From Lishizhenia tianjinensis (GTDB lineage Bacteria; Bacteroidota; Bacteroidia; Flavobacteriales_D; Crocinitomicaceae), in contig CALQIX020000011.1 in the NCBI GenBank assembly GCA_943330745.2, positions 1 to 64,000 on the forward strand: 64,000 nucleotides of DNA. Direction: 5' to 3'. The notes beneath the pieces were generated by a model. That model worked only from the letters and a program-made list of their open reading frames with translations. It searched no databases and had not been told where the DNA came from. How positions within the stretch are numbered: position 1 is the first letter of the stretch; each line of letters opens with the position of its first letter. Positions 8,590 to 16,981 of the stretch are shown here, in pieces. The position numbers and the translations under genes are program-made.

Positions 8590-8678
8590 TCCCTCAGCCA
8601 TCTCTTCTAAACAACAATTTATTAGAAAGAAATTTTTTTAACTTCGAAATATCAATTTAATTTGAAAGTTGGGCCGAT
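8590..8678 (+). repeat. Intergenic repeat, copy D
   Basis: This copy has lost the CTTCGACCGACGAAG hairpin but keeps CCCTCAGCC, CTAAACAACAATTTATTAGA, TTTTTTTAACTTCGAAATAT, AATTTGAAAGTTGGGCCG. The final GTTGGGC fits the integron core-site pattern GTTRRRY. Confidence 0.65.
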
Positions 8679-8757
8679 TGACTGGGCGAGGACCTTTATT
8701 CGTAAGAATGCACATTGTGGAAAAAGACCATGAAATGCATCATGAAAAAAAACAGTT

Positions 8758-9342
8758 ATGAAAATCTTTATTCTCTTTTTAGCTATTATTCAAATAAATA
8801 TTATTTGGAGTCAAAATGGGTTTACTATGATACGGAAAGCAGAAAAGCAATTTGAAAAAGGCAATTTAAAGAAAGCATTAAAATTACTTGACAAAGCAGA
8901 TTCAATGGACTATGGTTTTTGTGGTAATGCTCGGTATGAAGCGGATGAAGCTATTGCTTTTAATCGTTTAAAGATTTATGATGTAACAGGTGATTATATA
9001 AAAGCCGCAAATGAACTAAACTCAATCAATTATTATTACAGAGGAAACGTAGATTCACTTAAAATTATCTATTTCATCAAAGGTTTTGACAAACAAATTA
9101 TCAAACGAGAAATTGACTCATGTATTGCTACCATAAATAATTTAGATAGTATTGATTTCTTTTCGGGATTAGATTTGAATGTCAATTTTAGTGAAAAACC
9201 ATTCCATATATCTTTTGAAACATTAAAAAATGTACGAAAGGACACATTCATGTTAACCGAGGAGAATAGGAATATTCCAATGCTGAATAGATTTCAATTA
9301 TCATTAAGTAAACAACCTTTTTATTTGCTGCTAATAGAATAA
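8758..9342 (+). CDS. Hypothetical secreted TPR-like protein
   Basis: A 194-residue protein with a signal peptide ending in IIWSQ. An early helical stretch (MIRKAEKQFEKGNLKKALKL split by a turn) resembles one TPR unit; the rest is mixed. No function can be assigned. It lies between repeat copies D and E. Confidence 0.5.
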   Translation: MKIFILFLAIIQINIIWSQNGFTMIRKAEKQFEKGNLKKALKLLDKADSMDYGFCGNARYEADEAIAFNRLKIYDVTGDYIKAANELNSINYYYRGNVDSLKIIYFIKGFDKQIIKREIDSCIATINNLDSIDFFSGLDLNVNFSEKPFHISFETLKNVRKDTFMLTEENRNIPMLNRFQLSLSKQPFYLLLIE

Positions 9343-9367
9343 ATACGCAGAACACGGGTTTAGCTCG

Positions 9368-9480
9368 ATCCCTCAGCCTTCACTTCGACAGATGAAGTCT
9401 GCAGCGCAGCTTAAAAACAATGTATCAGTAAGAAAATATTTTTAACTTCGAAATAGTAATTTATTTTTAAAGTTGGGCCG
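9368..9480 (+). repeat. Intergenic repeat, copy E
   Basis: Near-complete copy: CGATCCCTCAGCC, CTTCGACAGATGAAGTCTGC, AGCGCAGCTTAAA, GTAAGAAAATATTTTTAACTT, CGAAATAGTAATTTA and AAAGTTGGGCCGAG. CTCGATCCC at the left and GGGCCGAG at the right are complementary, so the whole element can fold back on itself. Confidence 0.7.
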
Positions 9481-9541
9481 AGTGTCTGACAGCAAAACTT
9501 ATGTGGTAGTTTAAAACAGACACAATGGAACCAACCCAAAT

Positions 9542-10375
9542 ATGGAAAAACTCATAGACATAAAAAAACCTTGCCCTGAAAATTGGGAAACAATGAAAAT
9601 TGGACTAAATTCCCGTTTTTGTGACAACTGCCATAAGAATGTTATTGACTTTACAAATAAAGACAGAAATGAGATTTTAGAATATCTATTCAACCATAGA
9701 AATGAAAAAGTCTGCGGTAGATTTTATCGTTCACAACTTGATTTTTCAAATACAGACTTTCTGGTTACCATTGAAGCATTAGCCAAACAACATAAAAACA
9801 CGAATCTTTCCTTTTACCTATTAACGATTGGAACCCTACTTCTAGCGAGTTGTAGCAACGAACCCATTGAGAAAAAGGCAATTAAATCTGAGACAAAAAT
9901 AATTCCTTCCGACTCAACTGACAACCATGTTAAAGAGAAACCGAAACAAGACACGATTGATAAAAGTGTAAAAACTCAACAAAATACGCCACCAGAAATT
10001 CCGGAAAGAGATTTATTAGGCGAAGTTGATTTTACAGATTACAATCATTTACAAGTAGAACCCTATGTTTATGCGGATGTAATGCCTGAATTTAAAGGTG
10101 GAATCGGAAGTTTGAATACTTTTATAAAACAGAATTTGGTATATCCCAATTGGGAAAGAGAAAATAACATTCAAGGAAAAGTGGTCGTTAATTTTGTGGT
10201 TGACAAAAACGGCAAGATAAAAGATGGAAAAATTCTAAGTACAGTTCAAGGGGCTAAAAATTTTGACAAAGAGGTATTAAGACTGATAAACAGCATGCCT
10301 AATTGGATTCCGGGACAACTAGATGGGAACAAAGTGGACGTTCAATTCAACCTACCCATTGATTTTAAACTTTGA
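9542..10375 (+). CDS. TonB C-terminal domain protein with N-terminal Cys-rich domain
   Basis: A 277-residue protein. The N-terminus has a Cys pattern (Cys11, then SRFCDNC near residue 35, and CGR near residue 59) followed by DFTNKDRNEI, an N-terminal module I have seen on Bacteroidota energy-transducer-like proteins. A hydrophobic segment with a lipobox-like LASCS lies near residue 100, then a charged linker. The TonB_C domain covers about residues 180-277 (MPEFKGGIGSLNTFIKQNL, VNFVVDKNGKI, PNWIPGQLDG). It probably does not act as a canonical TonB because it lacks a Pro-rich spacer. Two other proteins here (28359 minus and 41544 plus) share the C-terminal domain. Confidence 0.75.
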   Translation: MEKLIDIKKPCPENWETMKIGLNSRFCDNCHKNVIDFTNKDRNEILEYLFNHRNEKVCGRFYRSQLDFSNTDFLVTIEALAKQHKNTNLSFYLLTIGTLLLASCSNEPIEKKAIKSETKIIPSDSTDNHVKEKPKQDTIDKSVKTQQNTPPEIPERDLLGEVDFTDYNHLQVEPYVYADVMPEFKGGIGSLNTFIKQNLVYPNWERENNIQGKVVVNFVVDKNGKIKDGKILSTVQGAKNFDKEVLRLINSMPNWIPGQLDGNKVDVQFNLPIDFKL

Positions 10376-10499
10376 TAAATTTCAATGAATTTTCCGTTAA
10401 ATAACTAATTTTATGTTGGTAGCTATTCTTCATTGCAAGGGAATTAAAAAATGGATGAAGAAAGATGTTAATCATTTAACTTAATTTTTATAAACCAAA

Positions 10500-11483
10500 A
10501 TGGATAATCGTTTTACGGACATAATTCAGCTAATTAAGCAATCGCGTTCGAAGGCTTTAAGAGCTATAAACTCCGAGTTAATAAATCTTTATTGGAACAT
10601 CGGTGAATATATCGTTAAGAAAATACAACAATCAGAATGGGGAGAGTCGGTTGTGGTGGAATTAGCAAATTTTATTCAAAATTATGAACCAGAAATAAAA
10701 GGATTCTCAGATAAAAATATTTGGAGAATGAAGCAATTCTATGAGTCATATAAAGATTTTCCAAAACTCGCACCAATGGTGAGAGAAATAAGTTGGACAA
10801 ACAACTTGCTAATTTTTTCAAGATCTAAATCAATTGAAGAAATGGAATTTTACCTTAGACTTGTAAAACAAGAAAAATACAGTAAACGTGAACTTGATAG
10901 GCAAATTTCAACAGGACATTTTGAGAGAGCAATGATTGGAAATTCAATACTTTCTCCAAAAGTTGATGATAGAAATAAAGACATTGCAAATACTTTTAAA
11001 GATAGCTATGTATTTGAATTTTTAAATTTACCAGAATCGCACAATGAAAGAGATTTACAGAATGGACTAGTTAGTCAGATGAAGAATTTTATACTTGAGC
11101 TTGGGAAGGATTTTTTATTTATTGGAGAGGAATACAGATTACAAGTTGGTAATACTGATTTTTTTATAGACTTACTTTTCTACCATCGCGGTCTTCAATG
11201 CTTAGTGGCTTTCGAACTTAAAGCTGACAAGTTTCAACCTAACCATTTGGGACAGCTTAACTTTTATTTAGAAGCATTAGATAGAGACGTTAAAAAACCA
11301 AATGAAAATCCAAGTATTGGGATTTTGCTATGTAAGGACAAAGACAGCGAAGTTGTAGAATATGCGTTAAGCAGAAGTCTTTCACCAACAATGGTCTCTG
11401 AATATAAAACTCAGTTGCCTGACAAGAAAATTTTACAACAAAAACTTCATGAATTATTTGATAATGAAAAGGAATCAAATTAA
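10500..11483 (+). CDS. DUF1016/YhcG-type PDDEXK nuclease-like protein
   Basis: A 327-residue protein. Residues about 8-140 match DUF1016_N (SRSKALRAINSELINLYWNI, IQQSEWGESVV, GFSDKNIWRMKQFYE). Residues about 175-320 match the YhcG PDDEXK-like domain (GEEYRLQVGNTDFFIDLLFY followed by FELKADKFQPNHLGQLNFYL), with the D-ExK catalytic pattern visible as D224 and ELK. Family members are often linked to restriction-modification loci or occur as orphans in defence islands. This one stands alone and appears intact. Confidence 0.85.
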   Translation: MDNRFTDIIQLIKQSRSKALRAINSELINLYWNIGEYIVKKIQQSEWGESVVVELANFIQNYEPEIKGFSDKNIWRMKQFYESYKDFPKLAPMVREISWTNNLLIFSRSKSIEEMEFYLRLVKQEKYSKRELDRQISTGHFERAMIGNSILSPKVDDRNKDIANTFKDSYVFEFLNLPESHNERDLQNGLVSQMKNFILELGKDFLFIGEEYRLQVGNTDFFIDLLFYHRGLQCLVAFELKADKFQPNHLGQLNFYLEALDRDVKKPNENPSIGILLCKDKDSEVVEYALSRSLSPTMVSEYKTQLPDKKILQQKLHELFDNEKESN

Positions 11484-11600
11484 TTAGCTTTTCATAATGG
11501 ACTTAGAATCAGGTGTTAATCACAAATCTCAATAAATCAATTAAATGACCTACTTTGCCAATTAAAATCGTAAATTAGTAACTCTAATTATCAATTGAAA

Positions 11601-12116
11601 ATGAACGCACTGTTCCATGCCACAACAGCCATAAGCGTTGCTGTTTTGTTGACTGACACTTCAAGAATAGAGCAAGCATCCACTTCAGAAAATAGGATTT
11701 GGACGAGTGTTTTCGCATTTTTTGTTGGAATAATTTCGCACGGAGCATTAGATTATATTCCCCATTGTTATCCGATCAACTCTAAACTGGACGCAATTGC
11801 AAGTCTCATTCTAATCCTTACAACCATTTGGTTTACAAACAAAAAGTATCGTTTAATCATCGGACTTTCATTTTTAGGGTGCATTTTTCCGGATTTAGTG
11901 GATTTGTCACCAGGAATAATTAACAAACTGACAGGACTAGATTTACCCATCAACGACAAGATTTTCCCTTGGCATTTTCACGAATATTCCGGCTCTATCT
12001 ACAATGGAGAATGTGACAATTCAACCCTTAATCACAGCCTAATTATTCTTACTTGCTCAATCATTTGTTGGGCGCGGCGATCAGATTTACAAAAACTATT
12101 TGGAAGAGGATCTTGA
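11601..12116 (+). CDS. YdjM-like/DUF457-like membrane protein (tentative)
   Basis: ATG 11601 is preferred over the TTG two codons upstream. The 171-residue protein has His at MNALFHATTA, then SHGALDYIPH and CIFPDLVDLSP, a pattern of His/Asp residues at membrane borders similar to the LexA-regulated YdjM-type inner-membrane putative metal-dependent hydrolases. Four or so hydrophobic segments are present. The assignment is tentative. Confidence 0.45.
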   Translation: MNALFHATTAISVAVLLTDTSRIEQASTSENRIWTSVFAFFVGIISHGALDYIPHCYPINSKLDAIASLILILTTIWFTNKKYRLIIGLSFLGCIFPDLVDLSPGIINKLTGLDLPINDKIFPWHFHEYSGSIYNGECDNSTLNHSLIILTCSIICWARRSDLQKLFGRGS

Positions 12117-12138
12117 GAAATAGAAAATCCAATCAAGC

Positions 12139-12651
12139 ATGAATAAAAAAATAAGTAAATTATGGGGGGCAATTGCATTTGCTTGTACTGTTTTAATAGT
12201 CGTATTTTTTCTTTTTCGTGAAAATAACGTGGATGAAAAATTCACCGATCACCTGGATAAATATGAACTAGCATTTAACGAAATCACAAGTCTAATTGGA
12301 AAAATAAAATCATCCGAAGTTATTACTGATAAATCTGCTGATGGTTTGGAAGTAGCTTTTAAATTGGATCAAAAGGACACAAAAATCCAAAAGACAACTG
12401 CATTGAATGAATTATTCAAAACCGGGTTATTAGATGAGGTCATTTTTACCAAACAAAGAGAAATTGTTTTTAAATTAAAAACCTGCAATTTTGAAGATTG
12501 CGAGGAGCACAGCGAAAGTTTTTCCGGGCCATATATTCATTATTTGACAAAAAGTAACATTAAGTTTCTTAAAGAAGATTGGGTAAAGGTTGTCGAGGAA
12601 AAAAAGATAAAAAATTGGACGTATTACATTGTCTGGACGAAGAAAGGTTAA
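12139..12651 (+). CDS. Hypothetical single-pass membrane protein
   Basis: A 170-residue protein with one N-terminal transmembrane anchor (residues 8-26) and a charged extracytoplasmic domain with a CNFEDC pair that could form a disulfide. It starts only 22 bp after the 11601 gene, so both may be co-transcribed. No family is recognised. Confidence 0.5.
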   Translation: MNKKISKLWGAIAFACTVLIVVFFLFRENNVDEKFTDHLDKYELAFNEITSLIGKIKSSEVITDKSADGLEVAFKLDQKDTKIQKTTALNELFKTGLLDEVIFTKQREIVFKLKTCNFEDCEEHSESFSGPYIHYLTKSNIKFLKEDWVKVVEEKKIKNWTYYIVWTKKG

Positions 12652-12693
12652 TCGATAACTTGCGAATGAAAGAACTTATAAAATACGAAAAAC

Positions 12694-13152
12694 ATGAGAT
12701 TATTTCTAATTCATATAATTGTTAAGGACCTTTCATTTATGCTATTTTACTTTATCCTGATGAAGTACAATTTAACCAATGAATCACATCTTACGGAGGT
12801 TATGGGTGATTTTCCCGGTGCAACTGAAATAACGTGGGAAGTCATGATTTCTGCCTCCTTGTTTTATAATATAATTCCACTAGTAGTTAGTTTAATTCTC
12901 TATTATCCAATTGTTTATGTTGTGAGAAAATTAGTTAAGCAAACTAATTTGTTCTCGTTAATTACAACTGCATTTTTTCTAACGCTAACAACTCCCATAC
13001 TTTATGTGGCTTTTGCTATCTATAAACCCTATGACAATCAAGTTAATCTGGCAGAAAGTATTTCTTGGACTTTGTGTTTTGCATCTTCAATCAGTTTATA
13101 CATAATGTTGAACACAGGCACAATCAATTCCAATAAACTAACTCAAATTTAA
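12694..13152 (+). CDS. Hypothetical multi-pass membrane protein
   Basis: A 152-residue protein with about four transmembrane helices (near residues 5-22, 49-70, 87-108 and 120-140). It follows the 12139 gene by 42 bp, and may belong to the same short transcript. No motif gives a function. Confidence 0.5.
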   Translation: MRLFLIHIIVKDLSFMLFYFILMKYNLTNESHLTEVMGDFPGATEITWEVMISASLFYNIIPLVVSLILYYPIVYVVRKLVKQTNLFSLITTAFFLTLTTPILYVAFAIYKPYDNQVNLAESISWTLCFASSISLYIMLNTGTINSNKLTQI

Positions 13153-13190
13153 TGGATGACTTTATTAAATTTGGAAAATAAGAAACAGTT

Positions 13191-13363
13191 GTAATTTCCT
13201 TAAAACGCTTGCGTTATGAAATCGTTAAAAACCATTCTTCTTTTCTGTAGTTTTACTTCAATAGTCATTGGTCAGCAAGATTTGGTCTGTTTCAATTGCT
13301 CTCCTCAATTCGACAGGGAAACGGGTAGGGATATCCATAATCCTACCGATATTCCCGAATTTA
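13191..13363 (+). repeat. 173-bp 5' module, copy 1
   Basis: Direct repeat of 13777-13949. It covers about 25 bp of untranslated leader (TAATTTCCTTAAAACGCTTG), the signal peptide and the first ~30 mature residues. Identity is high up to CCCGAATTTA, then stops abruptly. Confidence 0.85.
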
Positions 13364-13764
13364 ACCAACCTAAAAAAGACATTGTTTTGACAGGAGAAAC
13401 AAGTGAAGATCAACGGCTAATTAAATTATGGGAACTTAACGATTTTAAACTTTTTCCAAATATGCAAAAGCAATATGGTGATACGATTTTTATAGAATTG
13501 TCTCCCTTGTTAATTGATTCTTTTGAAAAGAATGGTATTGTAAGTTACCGCTTTAGGTACAAAACACAAAAAAAACTACGGTATGTAAATTCAACTGGAA
13601 CTTATGAATTGTATTATCATTTTTTGCTTATTGAAGGTAAAATAGTTCCACTTTGGAATAAGACTAAGGTAAAAAAAGTACACGTTTTAAAAAGAAATTT
13701 TCACCAATTGAATAAGGTTTTTAGAGAAAATGAAATCTTGGAAACTTTTGAAATGATAAAGTAA
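13216..13764 (+). CDS. Secreted protein sharing its N-terminus with the next gene
   Basis: A 182-residue exported protein. Residues 1-20 are a signal peptide ending in IVIGQ, followed by a leader segment with CFNCSPQFDRETGRD and IHNPTDIPEF that is almost identical to the next gene. From about residue 50 the two proteins have nothing in common; here a beta-rich body follows (RLIKLWELNDFKLFPN, SYRFRYKT). The shared part is reminiscent of a fixed leader joined to exchangeable bodies. No function is recognised for the body. Confidence 0.6.
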   Translation: MKSLKTILLFCSFTSIVIGQQDLVCFNCSPQFDRETGRDIHNPTDIPEFNQPKKDIVLTGETSEDQRLIKLWELNDFKLFPNMQKQYGDTIFIELSPLLIDSFEKNGIVSYRFRYKTQKKLRYVNSTGTYELYYHFLLIEGKIVPLWNKTKVKKVHVLKRNFHQLNKVFRENEILETFEMIK

Positions 13765-13776
13765 ATATAACTTGAT

Positions 13777-13949
13777 GTAATTTTCTTAAAACTCTTGCGT
13801 TATGAAAACGTTAAAAACTCTTCTTCTTTTCTACAGTTTTACTTCAATAGTCATTGGTCAGCAAGATGTGGTCTATTGCGATTGCTCTCCTCAATTCGAC
13901 AGGGAAACGGGTAGGGATATCCATAATCCTACCGATATTCCCGAATTTA
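13777..13949 (+). repeat. 173-bp 5' module, copy 2
   Basis: Second copy of the leader-plus-N-terminus module (see 13191-13363). The 25 bp before the ATG are also repeated, so the duplication includes the ribosome-binding region and not only coding sequence. Confidence 0.85.
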
Positions 13950-14473
13950 TCCAATACAAAATAGACTCGATGCTCTTCAAGAATTACAATTCGTTTCAAC
14001 CTTATTTAACATTTAAAATTGGTAGATTGTACGATAAAACCTTGTTCGAAAAGCGATACAATAAAAATTATATTGCTCCATTTATTGATGTTGTTTATTC
14101 CTTGCATATTCCCAACAAAGGCATGGATACAACCATGTATCATACGTATTGTGTTTTGTTTTCTTATGACTCAATTGGAAATTCTATAAACCAAATAAAT
14201 CTTCCTTCAAAAGAATGGGAAAATAGTGAATTATTATCCAAAGATCAGGCATTGAAGAAGGTATCTAAGTTATGGCAAAATGACAATTGGAAGGTAAACG
14301 CTAATCTTGCCTTTGATAAAAATCAATCTTGCTTTGTATGGTGTATGAGTAGGCAAATAAAAAAACGTTCGGAATATTCAATGAGAGGAAGGTTTCAAAG
14401 TATACTAATTAACGCGCACAACGGAAAATTAATTCAAAACAAAAAATATTATCCCAAGGGCCGTTTTTTATGA
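13802..14473 (+). CDS. Secreted protein sharing its N-terminus with the preceding gene
   Basis: A 223-residue exported protein with the same signal peptide and CDCSPQFDRETGRD / IHNPTDIPEF segment as the 13216 product. The body from residue 50 differs; its end (CFVWCMSRQIKK, SILINAHNGKLIQ) resembles a PepSY-like or YkuD-immunity-like beta fold, but not clearly enough to name. The two genes are 37 bp apart and could be co-transcribed. Confidence 0.6.
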   Translation: MKTLKTLLLFYSFTSIVIGQQDVVYCDCSPQFDRETGRDIHNPTDIPEFIQYKIDSMLFKNYNSFQPYLTFKIGRLYDKTLFEKRYNKNYIAPFIDVVYSLHIPNKGMDTTMYHTYCVLFSYDSIGNSINQINLPSKEWENSELLSKDQALKKVSKLWQNDNWKVNANLAFDKNQSCFVWCMSRQIKKRSEYSMRGRFQSILINAHNGKLIQNKKYYPKGRFL

Positions 14474-14517
14474 TTAAAAACTATGGTTAATACTATCTTA
14501 AAAAAAGATACAAAAAA

Positions 14518-14877
14518 ATGAAAGATAAATTCCGAATCATCGCCATCGTTTCCTATTTGTTAATCATTTTAAAAGGGGATATAATTGGACTTCCATTTTT
14601 CTTATGGCTTTTATTTACTGTTTTTGATTTTGGAAATATTGATCAACTCTTCGCTTTATTCGCTTTACTGGGCGTTAGTATGCAACTCACGAAATGGAAA
14701 AACAAGAAACTGTTTACTCTATTAAGTTTTGTACTGATGTTATCCCCATTGAAAAGCAGAGTGGTTCAGGTTCCTCTCGAAATGTTTAATTATCGGGCAT
14801 TTCAAATTCCTTTTGCGATTTTCGTACTAGCCTATTTGATTTTTATCACTTTGAATTTCAGAGGGAAAAATCAATAG
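14518..14877 (+). CDS. Hypothetical small membrane protein
   Basis: A 119-residue protein made up mostly of four hydrophobic helices. It starts 44 bp after the 13802 gene. No family is recognised. Confidence 0.5.
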   Translation: MKDKFRIIAIVSYLLIILKGDIIGLPFFLWLLFTVFDFGNIDQLFALFALLGVSMQLTKWKNKKLFTLLSFVLMLSPLKSRVVQVPLEMFNYRAFQIPFAIFVLAYLIFITLNFRGKNQ

Positions 14878-14947
14878 GAAAAGAAAAAATAAATTGTAAA
14901 TTCGTTTGAGCAAGATATTTACGCCTAACGATCAAATTCAGAAGTAA

Positions 14948-15394
14948 TTGAGAAAACCTCTTTCCATATTTTTTTGTTTCAAATTAGTTATTCTATCAAT
15001 TCTTTTCGTGAGTTGCCGGAGCATGGGCGAAAGATCCACAGACTTTTCTATGGTGCGTTATAAAAAGGTAGATAGATATTACCAATACGATGCATTTCCA
15101 CTTTTGGCGTACAATGGAAATTACTACGTACATAAAGATAGCTCGGTGTATAAATCATCTGAATTGCGATACTTCGGTTCGTTTCATCCGGAAGGAATAC
15201 TGGATTACTCAAAAGACGATTTGTCTAAGGATCCATTATTTGTGGATCATTTAGGTCTAAAACTTCACAAAGAAATACAACTGCAACACGATACGCTGAT
15301 TGATGGTGATAAATCATGGAAATATGAGCAGGGTAGAGGAGGGGAGTATATTTGTCTGGACAGCAATTATTTATATTGGTTTCACGTAAAGTGA
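14948..15394 (+). CDS. Hypothetical lipoprotein (TTG start)
   Basis: A 148-residue protein that would start at TTG 14948, giving a lipoprotein signal with ILFVSC (Cys23). No ATG alternative keeps the signal. The body contains repeated Tyr/Lys-rich strands. CGCCTAACGATC just upstream (14922-14933) resembles a unit boundary. Confidence 0.5.
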   Translation: MRKPLSIFFCFKLVILSILFVSCRSMGERSTDFSMVRYKKVDRYYQYDAFPLLAYNGNYYVHKDSSVYKSSELRYFGSFHPEGILDYSKDDLSKDPLFVDHLGLKLHKEIQLQHDTLIDGDKSWKYEQGRGGEYICLDSNYLYWFHVK

Positions 15395-15486
15395 AAAGAG
15401 TTTAGTAAGCGTTTTTGAAAGACATGAAAAAGTATCGATTTTCCTCCTTCTTAAGAAATAATTAAAACGATCTCGCCAAAAGATAC

Positions 15487-15996
15487 TTAATGAAATAATT
15501 GATCGATCGTTTTCATGGCTATAAATAATTTGCCACTATCGGGTAGTTTTTTAAACCCATAATCAACGTAAAACATTTCTGCTTCTTCATCAATGGGATC
15601 AACTACTACTGCAAATGAACCAAGTTCCTTAGAGGCTAAATAACTACGGTAGAGGGCATCAATCAACAATTTTTCTCCATGACCTTTGCCTTTTACTGAT
15701 TTATCGCGGGCGAGTCTTCCAATAAGAGTGGCAGGGATAGTATCGTACGATTTTGGGAATTTATTTTGTAATTCTGCTGGAATTAAACTTCTGGAAATAC
15801 TGGTATTGGATAAGGTGTAATACCCTTTTACTTTTACCCGTTCGTCCTCTTTTTCGGTTAATACGAAACAGATAGAAAGTCTTTTTTTAACATCTTGGTT
15901 TGCTTGCTTCTTCAAATATTCATCCAAGGCAACTTTGCCACAGTCAAAATCATCCCTGTAATGAGAAGCATTCAGACTAACTGTTTGTAATTCCAT
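15487..15996 (-). CDS. GNAT-family toxin, TacT-like
   Basis: A 169-residue acetyltransferase of the type II toxin group. Visible are the N-terminal LNASHYRDDFDCG segment typical of TacT-like GNATs, a beta strand VKGYYTLSN, the acetyl-CoA loop with the sequence ARDKSVKGKGHGEKLLIDAL (R/Q-x-x-G-x-G/A type) and the C-terminal FYVDYGFKKLPDS. Family members acetylate the amino group of charged aminoacyl-tRNAs and halt translation. It lies 9 bp downstream of the DUF1778 antitoxin gene, as expected for tacA-tacT operons. Confidence 0.85.
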   Translation of the reverse strand: MELQTVSLNASHYRDDFDCGKVALDEYLKKQANQDVKKRLSICFVLTEKEDERVKVKGYYTLSNTSISRSLIPAELQNKFPKSYDTIPATLIGRLARDKSVKGKGHGEKLLIDALYRSYLASKELGSFAVVVDPIDEEAEMFYVDYGFKKLPDSGKLFIAMKTIDQLFH

Positions 15997-16005
15997 GCTG
16001 CAGAG

Positions 16006-16290
16006 TTACTTTAATTTTTTAAATTTATTCGCTGCAGCTACTAATTTTTTGTTCGGTTTTTCGGGATTATGTATGGCGTTAAAAAAAACTTCACTATCTC
16101 GTTGAGAAGCAATTACTAACTCATGTCTATTCACGATTTCCTCTGCCCGTTTTTTAGCTGATCTAATAACAAATTCCGTTAGACTTCTAAAACCTCCTAG
16201 GGCTGCTGCTCTTTCAAAAAACTCTTTTTCTTCAATAGTTAATCTCGCTTCTAGCCTTGCTTTACCTGTAACTGTTGTGCTAATTGCCAT
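16006..16290 (-). CDS. DUF1778/TacA-like antitoxin
   Basis: A 94-residue ribbon-helix-helix antitoxin: RLEARLTIEEKEFFERAAAL is the DNA-binding part, FRSLTEFVIRSA the second helix, and the C-terminal tail (FFNAIHNPEKPNKKL) contains the FxxAL/I-NPP-like neutralising segment typical of DUF1778. It precedes the GNAT toxin and is preceded by a clear palindrome, so the pair is probably autoregulated. Confidence 0.85.
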   Translation of the reverse strand: MAISTTVTGKARLEARLTIEEKEFFERAAALGGFRSLTEFVIRSAKKRAEEIVNRHELVIASQRDSEVFFNAIHNPEKPNKKLVAAANKFKKLK

Positions 16291-16308
16291 AATGTTTTGT
16301 GGTTATAG

Positions 16309-16339
16309 ATGTAAATGTACGGATATTTACCGTACGTAA
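16309..16339 (-). promoter_or_regulatory. Operator palindrome of the TacA/TacT-like pair
   Basis: GTACGG (16317-16322) and CCGTAC (16330-16335) form a perfect inverted repeat with a 7-bp centre, extended weakly outward by GTAAAT / GTAAA. It lies 19-49 bp upstream of the antitoxin start, where an RHH antitoxin would bind to repress its own promoter. Confidence 0.6.
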
Positions 16340-16393
16340 AAAGAACTTTCTGTTTTTTTCTGTGATATTTTGCTGTAATCTAAAAAATAGTAA

Positions 16394-16465
16394 ATGGCTA
16401 CCTACAAATTAAGTAAGTTAGCAAAAGATGATTTGATTCGAATTCTTTATAATGAAGTTCCATAA
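16394..16465 (+). pseudogene. Truncated ParE-type toxin remnant
   Basis: A 23-residue ORF reading MATYKLSKLAKDDLIRI and ending prematurely after LYNEVP. The first 17 residues are the classic start of RelE/ParE toxins (YKLSKLAKDDLIRI). The remaining ~75 residues and any antitoxin are missing, so it is a remnant next to an intact toxin-antitoxin pair. Confidence 0.7.
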
Positions 16466-16561
16466 TTTGAGAGAGCTTGATACAGTTAATTTTGAGCTAT
16501 TGGCATAGGTTAATAAACTGTATATTTGTTTGAATAAGATGTTTATCTCAAAGTAAATACA

Positions 16562-16903
16562 ATGAGCAAAATTACCCGATTACCCATCTATCTTCTCTTT
16601 ATTTCAATCGTTGTTTTGACACTCACGTATCTTTCAGATTTATACAATATGTATTTCGAAGATACATTTTACGAAGGATATGTATTTACTATAAAAATTC
16701 TGCTATTTGATGCTTTCGTACTAATTCCTTTAGTTGTAATACTAATTCAAAAAAATCGGTTTGAACTAAAATTATCATGCGTTCTTACCGTGCTATTGCA
16801 ACAGGTAACTCTCTTTCTAGATTTTAAGATTGGTGCACTTTACGGGGTGATAATTGGATTATTATCGGCAGTATATTTTATTTTTAGATTGAGGAATGTT
16901 TGA
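16562..16903 (+). CDS. Hypothetical small membrane protein
   Basis: A 113-residue protein with about three to four transmembrane helices (residues 8-25, 44-62, 70-84 and 90-108). No family is recognised. It converges with the minus-strand gene run that follows. Confidence 0.5.
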   Translation: MSKITRLPIYLLFISIVVLTLTYLSDLYNMYFEDTFYEGYVFTIKILLFDAFVLIPLVVILIQKNRFELKLSCVLTVLLQQVTLFLDFKIGALYGVIIGLLSAVYFIFRLRNV

Positions 16904-16981
16904 TTTAGATTCGTATATACAGATTTGGAAAGATGTTTAGGTTAAATGAAAATTAAATTCAACAAGTTTAGTAGCTTTAAT

